Part shown: positions 17,368 through 26,090 of the stretch, in pieces
Layout: each line of letters begins with the position of its first letter
Position numbering within the stretch: position 1 is the stretch's first letter
Made by a program: the position numbers and the translations under genes
Assembly (NCBI RefSeq): GCF_003217515.1
Contig: NZ_QJSX01000009.1
Coordinates: 21,409-85,408 of the forward strand
Length of the DNA stretch: 64,000 nt
Source of the DNA: Deinococcus yavapaiensis KR-236
GTDB taxonomy: Bacteria > Deinococcota > Deinococci > Deinococcales > Deinococcaceae
Reading direction: 5' to 3'
The notes under the pieces: model-generated
The model's input: only the letters and a program-made list of their open reading frames with translations
What the model was told of the DNA's origin: nothing
Database searches by the model: none

Positions 17368-19581
17368 ATGTCACGAATCACATGGCGTGTTCTCGTTTTC
17401 GTCGCGATGCTGGCCGCTCCTCGGGCCGCCGAAGCGCAGCAGGGAGCTTGGAGTGACGCGGCCGTGCTGTTGCCCCTCAAGGCGCAAGAGCGGGTGCTGC
17501 TCGATCACAAGGCCGAACTGTGCCGTCCGACCGCCGCTCCGCTCGTCGCGGCGCCCGGCGGAGGCGGCGGGCGGGACATCGAGCGCGAAATTCGCGTGCT
17601 CGAAGAGCAACTGAAGGCGCTTTCCGCCAACGACCCACGGCGAACCCAGCTTCAGCGCGACCTCGAAGAACTCAAGCGCTTGAGAGACGCCCGCCCGGTC
17701 GGCGCCACGCTTGCCCAAGGCTTGCCGCAGGCGCTCGCCAGCATCGACGCGCGGCTGCGCCGCAATGCCCGCGCGCACGACGCGTTTCTTCGCAGCCCGG
17801 AAGCGAAGAACCTCCAGATGGCCGAAGTCGCGGCGATCACGGCCATCGCCGAGGGCCGACTCGAAGGTGCCTTGGCAGCCCTCACGGCGGCCGTGACGCT
17901 CGACTCGAACAATCCGTCACGGCTGGTGAATCTCTCCGGAGTGCTCGACCAGTTGGGAATGGCCAACGAAGCGCTGCTGGTGTTGCAGGCGGCGGACGCG
18001 CTCGGCGGCGCGAGGGGCTCGGTGGGCGGCGTGCCCTTTCAAGCGTTGGCGCTGAACAATCGGGGAGCGGCGCTTCTCGCGCTGGGCCGCTGGAAGGACG
18101 CCGAAGGGCCCCTCACGCAGGCGCTCAAGCTCGCGCCGCAACTTGCGGAAGCCAACACCAACTTGTCGCGCGCGCAACTGTGCCAAGGCCGAACCTCGGA
18201 GGCCGCGCGAACGTTCCAGGCGGGCATGCGACGCACGCCGAACTCGCAGAGCCCCCGCGATTTGCCGGTGGACTTCGACTTCACCAAGACCGGCGAGGGC
18301 GGAGGCGACGACAGCAGTTCGCTGTCCTTGCGTTCCGCCGAAGAGTCGCGCGTGCGCCGCCCCGCCTCGGCCTTGTTCGACTTGTCTCAAGGGCAGGACT
18401 GGACGCTGCCACCTTTGAAGTTCCCGGCGGTTCCCGAGGACGTCGTTCCGCTGTTGCCTCAATACCGAGCCTTGCAGGAACGCTGGGAGGAACTGGAGGC
18501 GGCCGACATCGCGACGGACCGAAACACGACGCTGGACTTGAGCGGCCTCGGGGTGGAACGGCAGACGCGGGCGGTGTGGAACGCCATCGCCACGTCCGAC
18601 ACAGATCCGGACATCCTTCCCTTGCGGCAAGCCTACGCGCGGGTGCAGTTGCAGTTCAACAACCGACGGGCCGAGGCGAGCCGTACGCTGAGCGAGGACC
18701 GAAGCCGAATCCTCGATAAAGGTTACGAGGACGAATGCCAACTCATCGCGGCGAACCGCGCGGTCGAATTGAAGTACCTCGACTCGGTGCGTTCGAGCTA
18801 CAAGGGGCTGGAAATGGCGGTCGCCGCGTACGGCCGTGCCAGCGTGCGTCGTCAGACCGCGCTGGCCGCCAACTTGCCTACGCGCCAGCTGCGCGCACAC
18901 GAACTCGCTTTCATTCAGCATGCGAAGCAAGCTCTGTTCTACGGAACGATGCTCGAATCGGCCATCGCCGTCGCCGATGAAATCTGGGCGCAATTCTACG
19001 AGAAACCTTGCGTTCCCCCGAGCAAAGCGGCGTTGGATCCCGTGAAGTTCGAAGCGTTCTCCATCGCGGACTGCCCGCCGGGATTGAACGGCAAGGCGCT
19101 GAGCTTGTCCAAGAAGGTGACGATGTCGGCGGACGCGCAGAACGTGCTGCAAGCCGGAGGCGGATCGGGCGGCGACGCTCCGAAGCACGTGTTCGATTTC
19201 AAGGTGTCGTGCGCGGGTTTGGAACTGAAAGCGAAATCGTCCGAGGCGATCGGGCTGTTCGCTTCGCTGAAAGACGACATGCGCGGTACGACGACGTTGG
19301 TGTTCGGCATCGCGGGGCAAGCAAAGGTTCCGGGCTTGTCGAACGTCGGGGCGAAGCTGGGCGCGGAAGGAACCGAAGGCGTGTACCTGAGGTGGGGCCG
19401 CGACGGCCTGGAAGACGTCGGTCTGCGCATCACCCTCAGCGGCGAAGCGAGCGCGGGCGCTCTCGGTTCGCAGCTCAAGTTGCCGGAATTCAAGGAAGGC
19501 TTCGAGGTGGAGTTCGGTGTGGCCGCCGCCGTGGAGTACTGGACGTCCGACGCCTACGACGAGAATCCCGACGACGAATAG
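17368..19581 (+). CDS. Exported TPR-repeat protein
   Basis: A 737-aa protein with a cleavable signal peptide (residues 1-24, ending AEA). A short coiled-coil (about 70-110) is followed by tetratricopeptide repeats: NNPSRLVNLSGVLDQLGMANEALLVL, LALNNRGAALLALGRWKDAEGPL, and QLAEANTNLSRAQLCQGRTSEAARTF (about 175-300). The C-terminal third (about 540-735) is beta-rich and ends in an acidic DENPDDE tail. I do not recognise the C-terminal domain. It may organise envelope complexes. Divergent from the SDR gene; a strong terminator follows. Confidence 0.8.
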   Translation: MSRITWRVLVFVAMLAAPRAAEAQQGAWSDAAVLLPLKAQERVLLDHKAELCRPTAAPLVAAPGGGGGRDIEREIRVLEEQLKALSANDPRRTQLQRDLEELKRLRDARPVGATLAQGLPQALASIDARLRRNARAHDAFLRSPEAKNLQMAEVAAITAIAEGRLEGALAALTAAVTLDSNNPSRLVNLSGVLDQLGMANEALLVLQAADALGGARGSVGGVPFQALALNNRGAALLALGRWKDAEGPLTQALKLAPQLAEANTNLSRAQLCQGRTSEAARTFQAGMRRTPNSQSPRDLPVDFDFTKTGEGGGDDSSSLSLRSAEESRVRRPASALFDLSQGQDWTLPPLKFPAVPEDVVPLLPQYRALQERWEELEAADIATDRNTTLDLSGLGVERQTRAVWNAIATSDTDPDILPLRQAYARVQLQFNNRRAEASRTLSEDRSRILDKGYEDECQLIAANRAVELKYLDSVRSSYKGLEMAVAAYGRASVRRQTALAANLPTRQLRAHELAFIQHAKQALFYGTMLESAIAVADEIWAQFYEKPCVPPSKAALDPVKFEAFSIADCPPGLNGKALSLSKKVTMSADAQNVLQAGGGSGGDAPKHVFDFKVSCAGLELKAKSSEAIGLFASLKDDMRGTTTLVFGIAGQAKVPGLSNVGAKLGAEGTEGVYLRWGRDGLEDVGLRITLSGEASAGALGSQLKLPEFKEGFEVEFGVAAAVEYWTSDAYDENPDDE

Positions 19582-19610
19582 CAGCGTTCTCGCCGAAACG
19601 TGAGCAAGAG

Positions 19611-19640
19611 CCGCCCGCCCGGGCGGTTTCTCTTTTTTTG
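19611..19640 (+). terminator. Terminator after the TPR gene
   Basis: CCGCCC-GCCC-GGGCGG hairpin followed by TTTCTCTTTTTTT, a canonical intrinsic terminator. Confidence 0.9.
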
Positions 19641-20032
19641 GAAGCGCGACCTCTGCCGAAGGCGAATTTCGGTCGGGACGCCGCTCTCAGCTTGGCAACT
19701 CGAGCTCGCGTCTCGTGACGGACGGCGCGTTCTCGGCGAGGCGAGGAGGCGAGCGCGGAACACTCCCGCAGGGGGCACGAAGCCCCGTTGCACCGCCTCA
19801 CGCCAGGAATTGCAGGACGCAGACGTGCCTTTCGGGGAAGAGGTCCGTCGAACACGCCGAGACGCCATGGTCCTCTTGGCGAATCGATCGAGTCGGACAC
19901 GCGTGGTAGAGGGCGAAACGCCCCGTTCATGCTCGTGCCTCGAGGCCAAGACCGCACGTCGTTCGGCGTCTCGACGAGGGCCGCAGTGAGGCCTTGGGGC
20001 CCGGAACGTGCCCGTGAACGGAAAACCGGGGC
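19641..20032. other. Non-coding stretch without recognised content
   Basis: About 390 bases between the TPR terminator and the TetR gene. Open frames cross it on both strands, but their translations are Arg/Ser-rich and look like GC-driven noise. I see no tRNA, repeat or riboswitch. Confidence 0.5.
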
Positions 20033-20623
20033 TCACGAGGGCCGCTGTCGAATTTCCATCCTCCAGAGAAACACGCCCATTTGCTCGGCGGAGTACTGGT
20101 GGTCGCTTTCCAGCCACCACGCGAGCATGCCGACGAACGCCGCCGACAGGAATCGGAAGGCGATTTCGTTCGGAACGGTCTGCTCGGGCAGCAGGTTCGA
20201 CCAGTACTGTGCGTGCCGCATTCCGGACTGCTCGAGCGCGTTGACGATCCGGGCGGTGAAGATCGAGCTGCCTTCGGGACCGAACAGGCGACGGTAGAAC
20301 GGGATATCACGTCCGAACACTTCGAACAGCTTCGTGAACGTCGGAGGGATCTCTCCGGGGCTGTGCTGCTGCATCTCACTGAAGTGAGCCGTGGTCACCG
20401 CTTCGATTTCGTCGACCAATTCGCCAAGCATTTCCTCCAGCACCTCGTACTTGCTGGTGTAGTGGTCGTAGAAGGTGTTTCGCTGGCAACCGGCGTGTTG
20501 GGCGATCGCCTGGACACTGATCTCATCGAACGGCATGTTGAGCGTCAATTCACGAATGGCATTTCGAATCCGCTCTTTGGTACGCCTGACTCGAAGATCG
20601 CTGGTTGATCGGCGCTGAGCCAT
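20033..20623 (-). CDS. TetR-family transcriptional regulator
   Basis: A 196-aa regulator: N-terminal helix-turn-helix (about residues 10-60) with ISVQAIAQHAGCQRNTFYDHYTSKYEVLEE, and a C-terminal all-helical ligand domain of the TetR_C-like type. AAGGAGG ten bases before the ATG at 20623 decides this start; the frame also opens at a GTG 24 bases upstream. It is divergent from the Rieske/PQQ operon across a 350-base region with a palindrome, so it probably controls that operon, possibly in response to an alcohol, aldehyde or the metal-bound state. Confidence 0.88.
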   Translation of the reverse strand: MAQRRSTSDLRVRRTKERIRNAIRELTLNMPFDEISVQAIAQHAGCQRNTFYDHYTSKYEVLEEMLGELVDEIEAVTTAHFSEMQQHSPGEIPPTFTKLFEVFGRDIPFYRRLFGPEGSSIFTARIVNALEQSGMRHAQYWSNLLPEQTVPNEIAFRFLSAAFVGMLAWWLESDHQYSAEQMGVFLWRMEIRQRPS

Positions 20624-20660
20624 TGTTGAAATTTCCTCCTTGCTCACTTCTTAAAAACTA

Positions 20661-20690
20661 TTGACTTTCTCGAAACGGGAGGCTTATGCT
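20661..20690 (+). promoter_or_regulatory. Candidate sigma-70 promoter of the Rieske/PQQ operon
   Basis: TTGACT (20661-20666) and TATGCT (20685-20690) are separated by 18 bases, close to the consensus spacing. It points toward the Rieske gene, leaving a leader of about 275 bases. Confidence 0.5.
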
Positions 20691-20705
20691 CCACCTACCG
20701 AACAG

Positions 20706-20730
20706 AACGTTTGTTACCGAACTAAATGTT
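20706..20730. promoter_or_regulatory. Imperfect palindrome, candidate TetR operator
   Basis: A 25-bp imperfect inverted repeat with arms AACGTTT and AAATGTT lies just downstream of the candidate promoter and between the divergent TetR and Rieske genes. Its position would let a bound repressor block transcription of the operon. Confidence 0.45.
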
Positions 20731-20972
20731 AGATAAAAGCGCCCTGCGCTGAGCGTCGCTCCAGGCATGATACGTGCCTCCCTCTTCCTGGAAAAGGAAA
20801 TGGACCTGAAACACATCCCTCCATAAAGAGCCGGAACCCCGAGATTCGAGGCATCACAGCTCAGGCATCGGATTCATCCCGGTCGCCTCGTCCTCTCACG
20901 CGTCCGCACGGAGTTACTCGAAGCCAAGCTGCCCGTCCACCTCAACGTCCCTACGCCCCCGGAGGTCCTGCC

Positions 20973-21551
20973 ATGAGCAAGAACGTATCCCAACAACGCC
21001 GCCTCATTCTCAAGGCCGCCGCCATGACAGGCGTCGCTGCCGCATTCGGCCAACGCGGCGCCGCACAAGGTGCCTCGGCCGCCAGCGTCGTCCAGAACGG
21101 TGACGTCCTCGTGTATCAGAGCGGGACCAACGCCGAAAAACCCATCAATCCCAAAGACCTCAAGGAAGGCGAACCCGTACTCGCCTTCGCGATGGACCCG
21201 AAGACCAAGCAGATTCGCGACAAGACCAAAGGCAACATCGTGGTCGTGAAGCTCAAGGCGGCAGACATCAAGGCCAGCAGCAAGAGCAACGCGGCGGACG
21301 GCATCGTCGCCTACTCGGCCATCTGCACGCACCAAGGCTGCGCCGTCTCGAAGATCGGCTCGCTCGGCTCGGCCAAAGGCAACCTCGACTGCCCGTGCCA
21401 TCACTCCCTCTTCGATCCGAGAGACAACGCCAAGGTCGTCGGCGGTCCGGCTCCCCGCCGCCTTCCCGCCCTGCCCCTCAAACTCGAGGCCAAGGGCGTT
21501 CAGATTGCCGCTACGGGTGGCTTCATCGGCCGCGTCGGCACCGGCAAGTAA
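20973..21551 (+). CDS. Exported Rieske [2Fe-2S] protein
   Basis: A 192-aa Rieske protein with a Tat-like signal (QQRRLILKAAAMTG). Box I is CTHQGC (ligands Cys118 and His120) and box II CPCHHS (ligands Cys140 and His143); Cys123 and Cys142 would form the stabilising disulfide of high-potential Rieske proteins. It is the first gene of the PQQ dehydrogenase operon, 29 bases before it. There is no cytochrome b or bc1 subunit nearby, so it probably acts as a periplasmic one-electron carrier. Its position equals that of the cytochrome c partner in other PQQ dehydrogenase clusters; the electron-acceptor role is an inference. Confidence 0.88.
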   Translation: MSKNVSQQRRLILKAAAMTGVAAAFGQRGAAQGASAASVVQNGDVLVYQSGTNAEKPINPKDLKEGEPVLAFAMDPKTKQIRDKTKGNIVVVKLKAADIKASSKSNAADGIVAYSAICTHQGCAVSKIGSLGSAKGNLDCPCHHSLFDPRDNAKVVGGPAPRRLPALPLKLEAKGVQIAATGGFIGRVGTGK

Positions 21552-21580
21552 CTTCACCACCTTTCTCCCAGGAGGACATA

Positions 21581-23254
21581 ATGCGCAATCTACTCACGCT
21601 GGCTCTGGCACTCATCGGTAGCAGCACACTCGTGGCAAGCGCGCAAATCAGCAACTACGCGCCCGTCACGGACGCTCGACTGCTGAACCCCGAGCCGGGC
21701 AACTGGCTGTCCTACCGCGGCAACTACAGCAACTGGGGTTACAGCCCCCTCACGCAGATCACCTCGGCGAACGTCTCCCGCCTGCGGCCCGTCTGGGCGT
21801 TCTCGACCGGCGAAACGGCCGGTCACGAAGCTCCCGCGATCGTCAACAACGGCGTCATGTTCATCACCGCGCCGAACAACGGACTCTACGCCCTCAACGC
21901 GAAGACCGGACAGCAATTGTGGCAGTACAAACGCGAAATTCCCGAGGACCTCGTCACTTGCTGTGACATCGTGAACCGCGGCGTGGCCCTGTACGGCGAC
22001 ATGGTCTTGATGGGAACGCTCGACGCGCACGTCCTCGCGTTCAACGCGAAGACCGGCAAGATCATCTGGGACCGCACGATCGAGGACTACAAGAAGCGGT
22101 ACACGATCACCTCCGCGCCCCTCGTCGCCGACGGCAAGATCATCACGGGCATCCACGGAGGCGAGTACGGGGTGCGCGGCTTCCTCGAAGCGCTCGACCC
22201 CAAGACCGGCAAGACGATCTGGAAGACGTACACCACCGTCAACGGCTCGTACCCCGCGGGCGGCGCTGAAACCGGAGGGGCGTCCACCTGGGTCACCGGC
22301 TCGTACGATCCGGGCACCAAGACCGTCTACTGGGGAACGTCCAACCCCTCTCCGTGGATCGATCCTCGCGCGAAGGAATCCGACGACCGCAAGTGGTCCT
22401 CGTCCGTGCTGGCGTTCGACGTCAAGACCGGCAAGATCAAGACCGGCTTCCAGTACAGCCCGAACGACGTGTGGGACTTCGACGGCGTCAACGAGCAGAT
22501 CCTCATCGACACCGTGGTCAACGGCAAGACCATGAAGTCGATCGTGTCCGCCCACCGCAACGGCTACCTCTACCTGCTGGACCGTGCCAACGGCGGCTTG
22601 AAGTACGTGGACGCCCACAAGTTCATTAGAAGCACCGTGTATCAAAGCATCGACAAGAACGGCCGTCCGGTGTGGAATCCGCAGGCCCGTCCCGCTGTCG
22701 GCAAGCAAGCGAGCGCATGCCCGAGCCTCCTCGGCGGAAAGAACTGGAATCCTGCCGCCTACAGCCCTCTGACGAAGCTCGTCTACATTCCCAGCAACGA
22801 GTCCTGCATGACCATCAAGGGTTCGCAGGTGAAGTACGCGGCCGGTGAAGCCTACATCGGCGCAGAATCCGATATCACGACCGCTCCCGGCCTGAACCAC
22901 ATCGGGAAGTTGCAGGCCGTCGATCCCGTCACCGGCAAGCAAGTCTGGGCGCAAACCTTCAACTCGCTGTTGTGGGGCGGCGTGCTCACCACGGGCGGCA
23001 ACCTCGTCTTCACGGGAAGCTCGGACGACCGTAACTTCAACGCGTTCGACGCGAAGACCGGCAAGAAGCTGTGGTCGTTCAAGACGAACTCCGGCGTGAT
23101 CGGCGTGCCCGTCAGCTTCCAAGTGGAAGGCAAGCAGTACGTCGGCGTGTACTCCGGCTTCGGCGGCGTCGCCGGGTTCTTCAACAGCGGAGTCGGCGCC
23201 AAGACGAAGGACATTCCGACGGGCGGCGTGTTCTGGGTGTTCGCCCTCGACTGA
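21581..23254 (+). CDS. PQQ-dependent alcohol dehydrogenase, lanthanide-type
   Basis: A 557-aa exported quinoprotein (signal peptide residues 1-22) with the eight-bladed propeller W-motifs, e.g. LNAKTGQQLWQY and FNAKTGKIIWD. The vicinal Cys127-Cys128 disulfide pair, Trp237 floor, and metal ligands Glu195, Asn255 and Asp299 are present. Asp301 (WDFDG) lies two residues after the catalytic Asp299; this extra aspartate marks XoxF/PedH-type lanthanide-dependent enzymes, whereas calcium enzymes have Ala or Ser there. Length is near ExaA/PedH (about 600). AGGAGG precedes the ATG at 21581. Substrate is an alcohol or aldehyde; no pqq biosynthesis genes are in the window. Confidence 0.88.
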   Translation: MRNLLTLALALIGSSTLVASAQISNYAPVTDARLLNPEPGNWLSYRGNYSNWGYSPLTQITSANVSRLRPVWAFSTGETAGHEAPAIVNNGVMFITAPNNGLYALNAKTGQQLWQYKREIPEDLVTCCDIVNRGVALYGDMVLMGTLDAHVLAFNAKTGKIIWDRTIEDYKKRYTITSAPLVADGKIITGIHGGEYGVRGFLEALDPKTGKTIWKTYTTVNGSYPAGGAETGGASTWVTGSYDPGTKTVYWGTSNPSPWIDPRAKESDDRKWSSSVLAFDVKTGKIKTGFQYSPNDVWDFDGVNEQILIDTVVNGKTMKSIVSAHRNGYLYLLDRANGGLKYVDAHKFIRSTVYQSIDKNGRPVWNPQARPAVGKQASACPSLLGGKNWNPAAYSPLTKLVYIPSNESCMTIKGSQVKYAAGEAYIGAESDITTAPGLNHIGKLQAVDPVTGKQVWAQTFNSLLWGGVLTTGGNLVFTGSSDDRNFNAFDAKTGKKLWSFKTNSGVIGVPVSFQVEGKQYVGVYSGFGGVAGFFNSGVGAKTKDIPTGGVFWVFALD

Positions 23255-23277
23255 GCTCCTCGTTTCTCGCATCAACT

Positions 23278-23305
23278 TGTTGGGGAGCCTTCGGGCTCCC
23301 CAACA
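23278..23305 (+). terminator. Strong hairpin inside the PQQ operon
   Basis: A perfect 12-bp stem closed by a TTCG tetraloop lies between the PQQ dehydrogenase and the XoxJ-like gene. No U-tract follows, so rather than full termination it may act as a 3' stability element or a partial attenuator giving more dehydrogenase than transporter mRNA. Confidence 0.7.
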
Positions 23306-23319
23306 TGCCCGGAGTCCCC

Positions 23320-24189
23320 ATGCGCCGACCGATCCTCCTCCTCGCTCTCATCGCGTGCTCGCTCGCGCTGGCTCAAGCTCCTGACGACCCGAACAGCACC
23401 CGAGGGTACTTGAGGACTGGCAAGGACCTCATGTTCTGCCTCGACAAGCAAAACCCGATGTGGCGCTTCGAGCAAGACATGGCAACCGCCATCGCCCAGT
23501 CTCTGGGCCGAAAGGCGGACTTTTTCGTTCATCGTCAACCCCTCCCGAGCGTCGACACGGCCGCCCAGCCACTCGAACGAACGGAAATGCTGCGCCTTTT
23601 CGCGCATCGCTGCGATGTCTACCCCGGCTTGGTGGGCAGCACCACGCCCGCCTTCGATTACCCGGCGGACGAGCAGATGTTCGCCACGAGGCCGTACTTG
23701 AAAGTCAGTTACGTGTTCGTGTCTCGCGTCAAGAACATCAAGTCGCTCACGAGCCTTCCGAAGAACGTTCCGCTGTCCATGGAACTGCGGGGACTTCCCG
23801 CGTACTTCATGTATACCCTTCGAAACGGACGGTTCACGGAACGACCCGTCAAGACAGCCGCTCGACTCGCCCTCGACTTGAAAACAGGAAAGGCCAAGGC
23901 GGGGTTGCTGTTCGCTCCCCAGCTCTACAGCCGCTCGCCGAATCCCGGCAAAGAAGGAATGTACGTCGGACCCGTCAAGGAACTGCCGAACATGACGTGG
24001 TACGTCATCGCCGGCGTGCGGCGCGACCGACCCACCCTTCGGCAGCAGATCGACGGCGCCATCAGCCGCCTGATTCGACGGGGTGAAGTCGCCAAGTTGC
24101 TGACGAAGCACAAGCTCGCCAATCCGTTCATCGTTCCTGCCGCCCCCAACGACACTCGCCCTCAATCGGAAACGTTCGACGAGAATTGA
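23320..24189 (+). CDS. XoxJ/MxaJ-like periplasmic binding protein
   Basis: A 289-aa exported SBP_bac_3-like protein (signal peptide to about residue 20, AQA). The opening LMFCLDKQNPMWRFEQDMATAIAQSLG, the CDVYPGL segment, and MFATRPYLKVSYVFVS follow the pattern of MxaJ/XoxJ, proteins encoded with PQQ methanol dehydrogenases and thought to help activate them. The ATG at 23320 (GGAG 5 bases upstream) is chosen because the ATG at 23305 lies at the foot of the hairpin. It directly follows the PQQ dehydrogenase. Confidence 0.75.
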   Translation: MRRPILLLALIACSLALAQAPDDPNSTRGYLRTGKDLMFCLDKQNPMWRFEQDMATAIAQSLGRKADFFVHRQPLPSVDTAAQPLERTEMLRLFAHRCDVYPGLVGSTTPAFDYPADEQMFATRPYLKVSYVFVSRVKNIKSLTSLPKNVPLSMELRGLPAYFMYTLRNGRFTERPVKTAARLALDLKTGKAKAGLLFAPQLYSRSPNPGKEGMYVGPVKELPNMTWYVIAGVRRDRPTLRQQIDGAISRLIRRGEVAKLLTKHKLANPFIVPAAPNDTRPQSETFDEN

Positions 24190-24197
24190 CGAGGCCC

Positions 24198-25178
24198 ATG
24201 ACTCAACAAAACGTCATCCAGACTCGCGCCGTGCAGCACGCGTACGGCGACATCGCGGCGTTGCGAGGCGTCGACCTCGACATTCCACGCGGCACGTTCT
24301 TCGCGCTTCTCGGACCGAACGGTGCCGGCAAGAGCACGCTTGTCAGTATCCTCAGCACCCTGCTGCGTCCGACGAAAGGCGAGGCGAGCGTCGCGGGGTA
24401 CGACGTGCGTCGTCAACCGGGCCGCGTGCGACGCGAACTCGGGCTGGTCTTTCAGGAACCAAGCCTCGATGAACGCCTCACGGTCATCGAGAACCTCGAC
24501 TTCCACGGACATCTGTACGGTCTGGGGTCGAAAGAGCGTGCCCGTCGCGCTTGGGAGGTGCTCGAACTCGTCGAGCTCACCGATTGGGCGAACGGAACGG
24601 CCCGCATCCTGTCACGTGGCATGAAACGCCGCCTGGAAATCGGCCGCGCCGTCATGCACGACCCGAGCCTGCTCATCCTCGACGAGCCGACGGTCGGCCT
24701 CGACGTGCAGTCGCGTCACCGCATCTGGACGTACCTCAACGCTCTGCGTGAACGAACGGGCGTCTCCATCCTGCTCACCACGCACCAAATCGAAGAGGCC
24801 GAGAACGCCGACCTCGTCGCGATCATCGATCGTGGAGAAGTCCTTCAGCTCGGGGTGCCCGCCGAGTTGCGCGCCGCACATGGCGACACGCTCGTCACCC
24901 TTCGCGGCGTGCCGGTCCCACTTCGAACCGAACTCGAACGGGAATACCCCCACCTGGACAGCAAAGGCGACACGGTTCGGCTGCGCGTCACGGACCCTCG
25001 ACCTCTCCTGGCGGACCTCGCGAGAACGTCGTTCGACGTGCGGGCCGTCAGCGTGCAGTCCCCGTCGCTGGAGGACGTCTTCCTCGATCTCACGGGGCGT
25101 CAATTGCGCGACGACCGCGCGGACCCACGAGAAGCGACCCTCGCGTTCGCTCGGCGCGGCGGCGAGCATACGAGGTGA
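24198..25178 (+). CDS. ABC transporter ATP-binding protein, PQQ/lanthanide-associated
   Basis: A 326-aa ATPase of the ABC-2 (exporter-type) class. Walker A GPNGAGKST, Q-loop FQEPSLDERLT, signature LSRGMKRRLEIGRA, Walker B LLILDEPTVGLD, and a C-terminal extension with SLEDVFLDLTGRQLRDD typical of DrrA-like ATPases. Clusters of PQQ alcohol dehydrogenases in Pseudomonas putida (PedA1A2BC) and Methylobacterium (Lut) carry the same ATPase plus ABC-2 permease plus binding protein set, and these take part in lanthanide uptake. That role is inferred here from context. Confidence 0.82.
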   Translation: MTQQNVIQTRAVQHAYGDIAALRGVDLDIPRGTFFALLGPNGAGKSTLVSILSTLLRPTKGEASVAGYDVRRQPGRVRRELGLVFQEPSLDERLTVIENLDFHGHLYGLGSKERARRAWEVLELVELTDWANGTARILSRGMKRRLEIGRAVMHDPSLLILDEPTVGLDVQSRHRIWTYLNALRERTGVSILLTTHQIEEAENADLVAIIDRGEVLQLGVPAELRAAHGDTLVTLRGVPVPLRTELEREYPHLDSKGDTVRLRVTDPRPLLADLARTSFDVRAVSVQSPSLEDVFLDLTGRQLRDDRADPREATLAFARRGGEHTR

Positions 25179-25181
25179 TCC

Positions 25182-26090
25182 GTGACTGAGCTTCCCGAGC
25201 AGCAGCGCCGAAACGAGCAGCGGCCCGCCGAGGACAAGCAAGGCGGGCTTCCGCCAACTCGGCGCGATCACACGGCGGGCTCCACGACGGGTCCCGCGTA
25301 CTACCTTTCGTGTCTGTACGCCATCTGGGCACGCGAAGTGAAGCGGTCCGTTCGTGAAAGCGGACAGTTGGTCGGCGCGTTCAGCCGCCCTCTGCTGTGG
25401 GTGATCATCTTCGGGGTGGGCCTCACCCCGTACTTCCGGACGGGACTGCGCGAAACGACGTTCGTCGTGCCGTTCACGTACATGCAGTTCATCTTCCCGG
25501 CGGTCGTGCTGCTCAACATCCTCTACCCGAGCATTCAAAGCGCCGTGTCGCTCATTCACGATCGGCAATTCGGCTTCTTCCGGGAAGTGTTCGCGTCGCC
25601 CGTGCCGCGCAGCGCGGTCTTTCTCGGCAAGCTCCTCGGAGGCGCGACCGTCGCGCTCTTTCAAGGCGCGCTCGTGCTGCTCCTCGCGCCGTACGTCGAC
25701 GTTCCGCTGGGCGTCAACCAACTTCCGGCCGTGCTCGGCGTGATGTTGCTCGTCGCCCTCGCGTTCACGGCGATTGGCCTGCTCATCGCGCAAAACCTGC
25801 GGTCCTTCGAAGGCTTCGGCGTGTTCTCGAACGCGCTGATCCTTCCCGTGTACTTCCTGGCGAGCAGCGTGTTCCCAATGGACCCCAGCCTGAGCGTCCA
25901 GCAACAGCAGCAGGTGTTTCCGTCTTGGCTCGTTTTGCTGGTTCACGTCAATCCACTGACGTACGCCATCGACTTGCTGCGCGGATTCATCATCGGCTAC
26001 CGAGAGCAGGCCTTCGGGGTGGACGTGACGGTCGTGCTGGCCCTCACGGTCGTTTCTTGCGTGCTGGCGTACCGCGGGTTTCGCCGGTGA
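25182..26090 (+). CDS. ABC-2 type permease, PQQ/lanthanide-associated
   Basis: A 302-aa permease: a 40-residue polar N-terminus (EQQRRNEQRPAED) then about six transmembrane helices with the ABC-2 family region VHVNPLTYAIDLLRG near the end. GTG start at 25182, preceded by GAGGTG. It is coupled by 3 bases to the ATPase upstream and by a GTGA overlap to the binding protein downstream. Partner of the ATPase in an ABC-2 transporter like that found beside lanthanide-dependent dehydrogenases. Confidence 0.85.
   Translation: MTELPEQQRRNEQRPAEDKQGGLPPTRRDHTAGSTTGPAYYLSCLYAIWAREVKRSVRESGQLVGAFSRPLLWVIIFGVGLTPYFRTGLRETTFVVPFTYMQFIFPAVVLLNILYPSIQSAVSLIHDRQFGFFREVFASPVPRSAVFLGKLLGGATVALFQGALVLLLAPYVDVPLGVNQLPAVLGVMLLVALAFTAIGLLIAQNLRSFEGFGVFSNALILPVYFLASSVFPMDPSLSVQQQQQVFPSWLVLLVHVNPLTYAIDLLRGFIIGYREQAFGVDVTVVLALTVVSCVLAYRGFRR

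Noticed and set aside
19600..19989. 129-aa frame after the TPR gene
   Set aside because: It begins inside the terminator hairpin and its sequence is Arg/Ser-rich with no recognisable fold or ribosome binding site.
21581..23254. Membrane glucose dehydrogenase (Gcd-like) assignment for the PQQ enzyme
   Set aside because: There is no N-terminal five-helix membrane region; a cleavable signal, the Cys-Cys pair and WDFDG fit soluble alcohol dehydrogenases.
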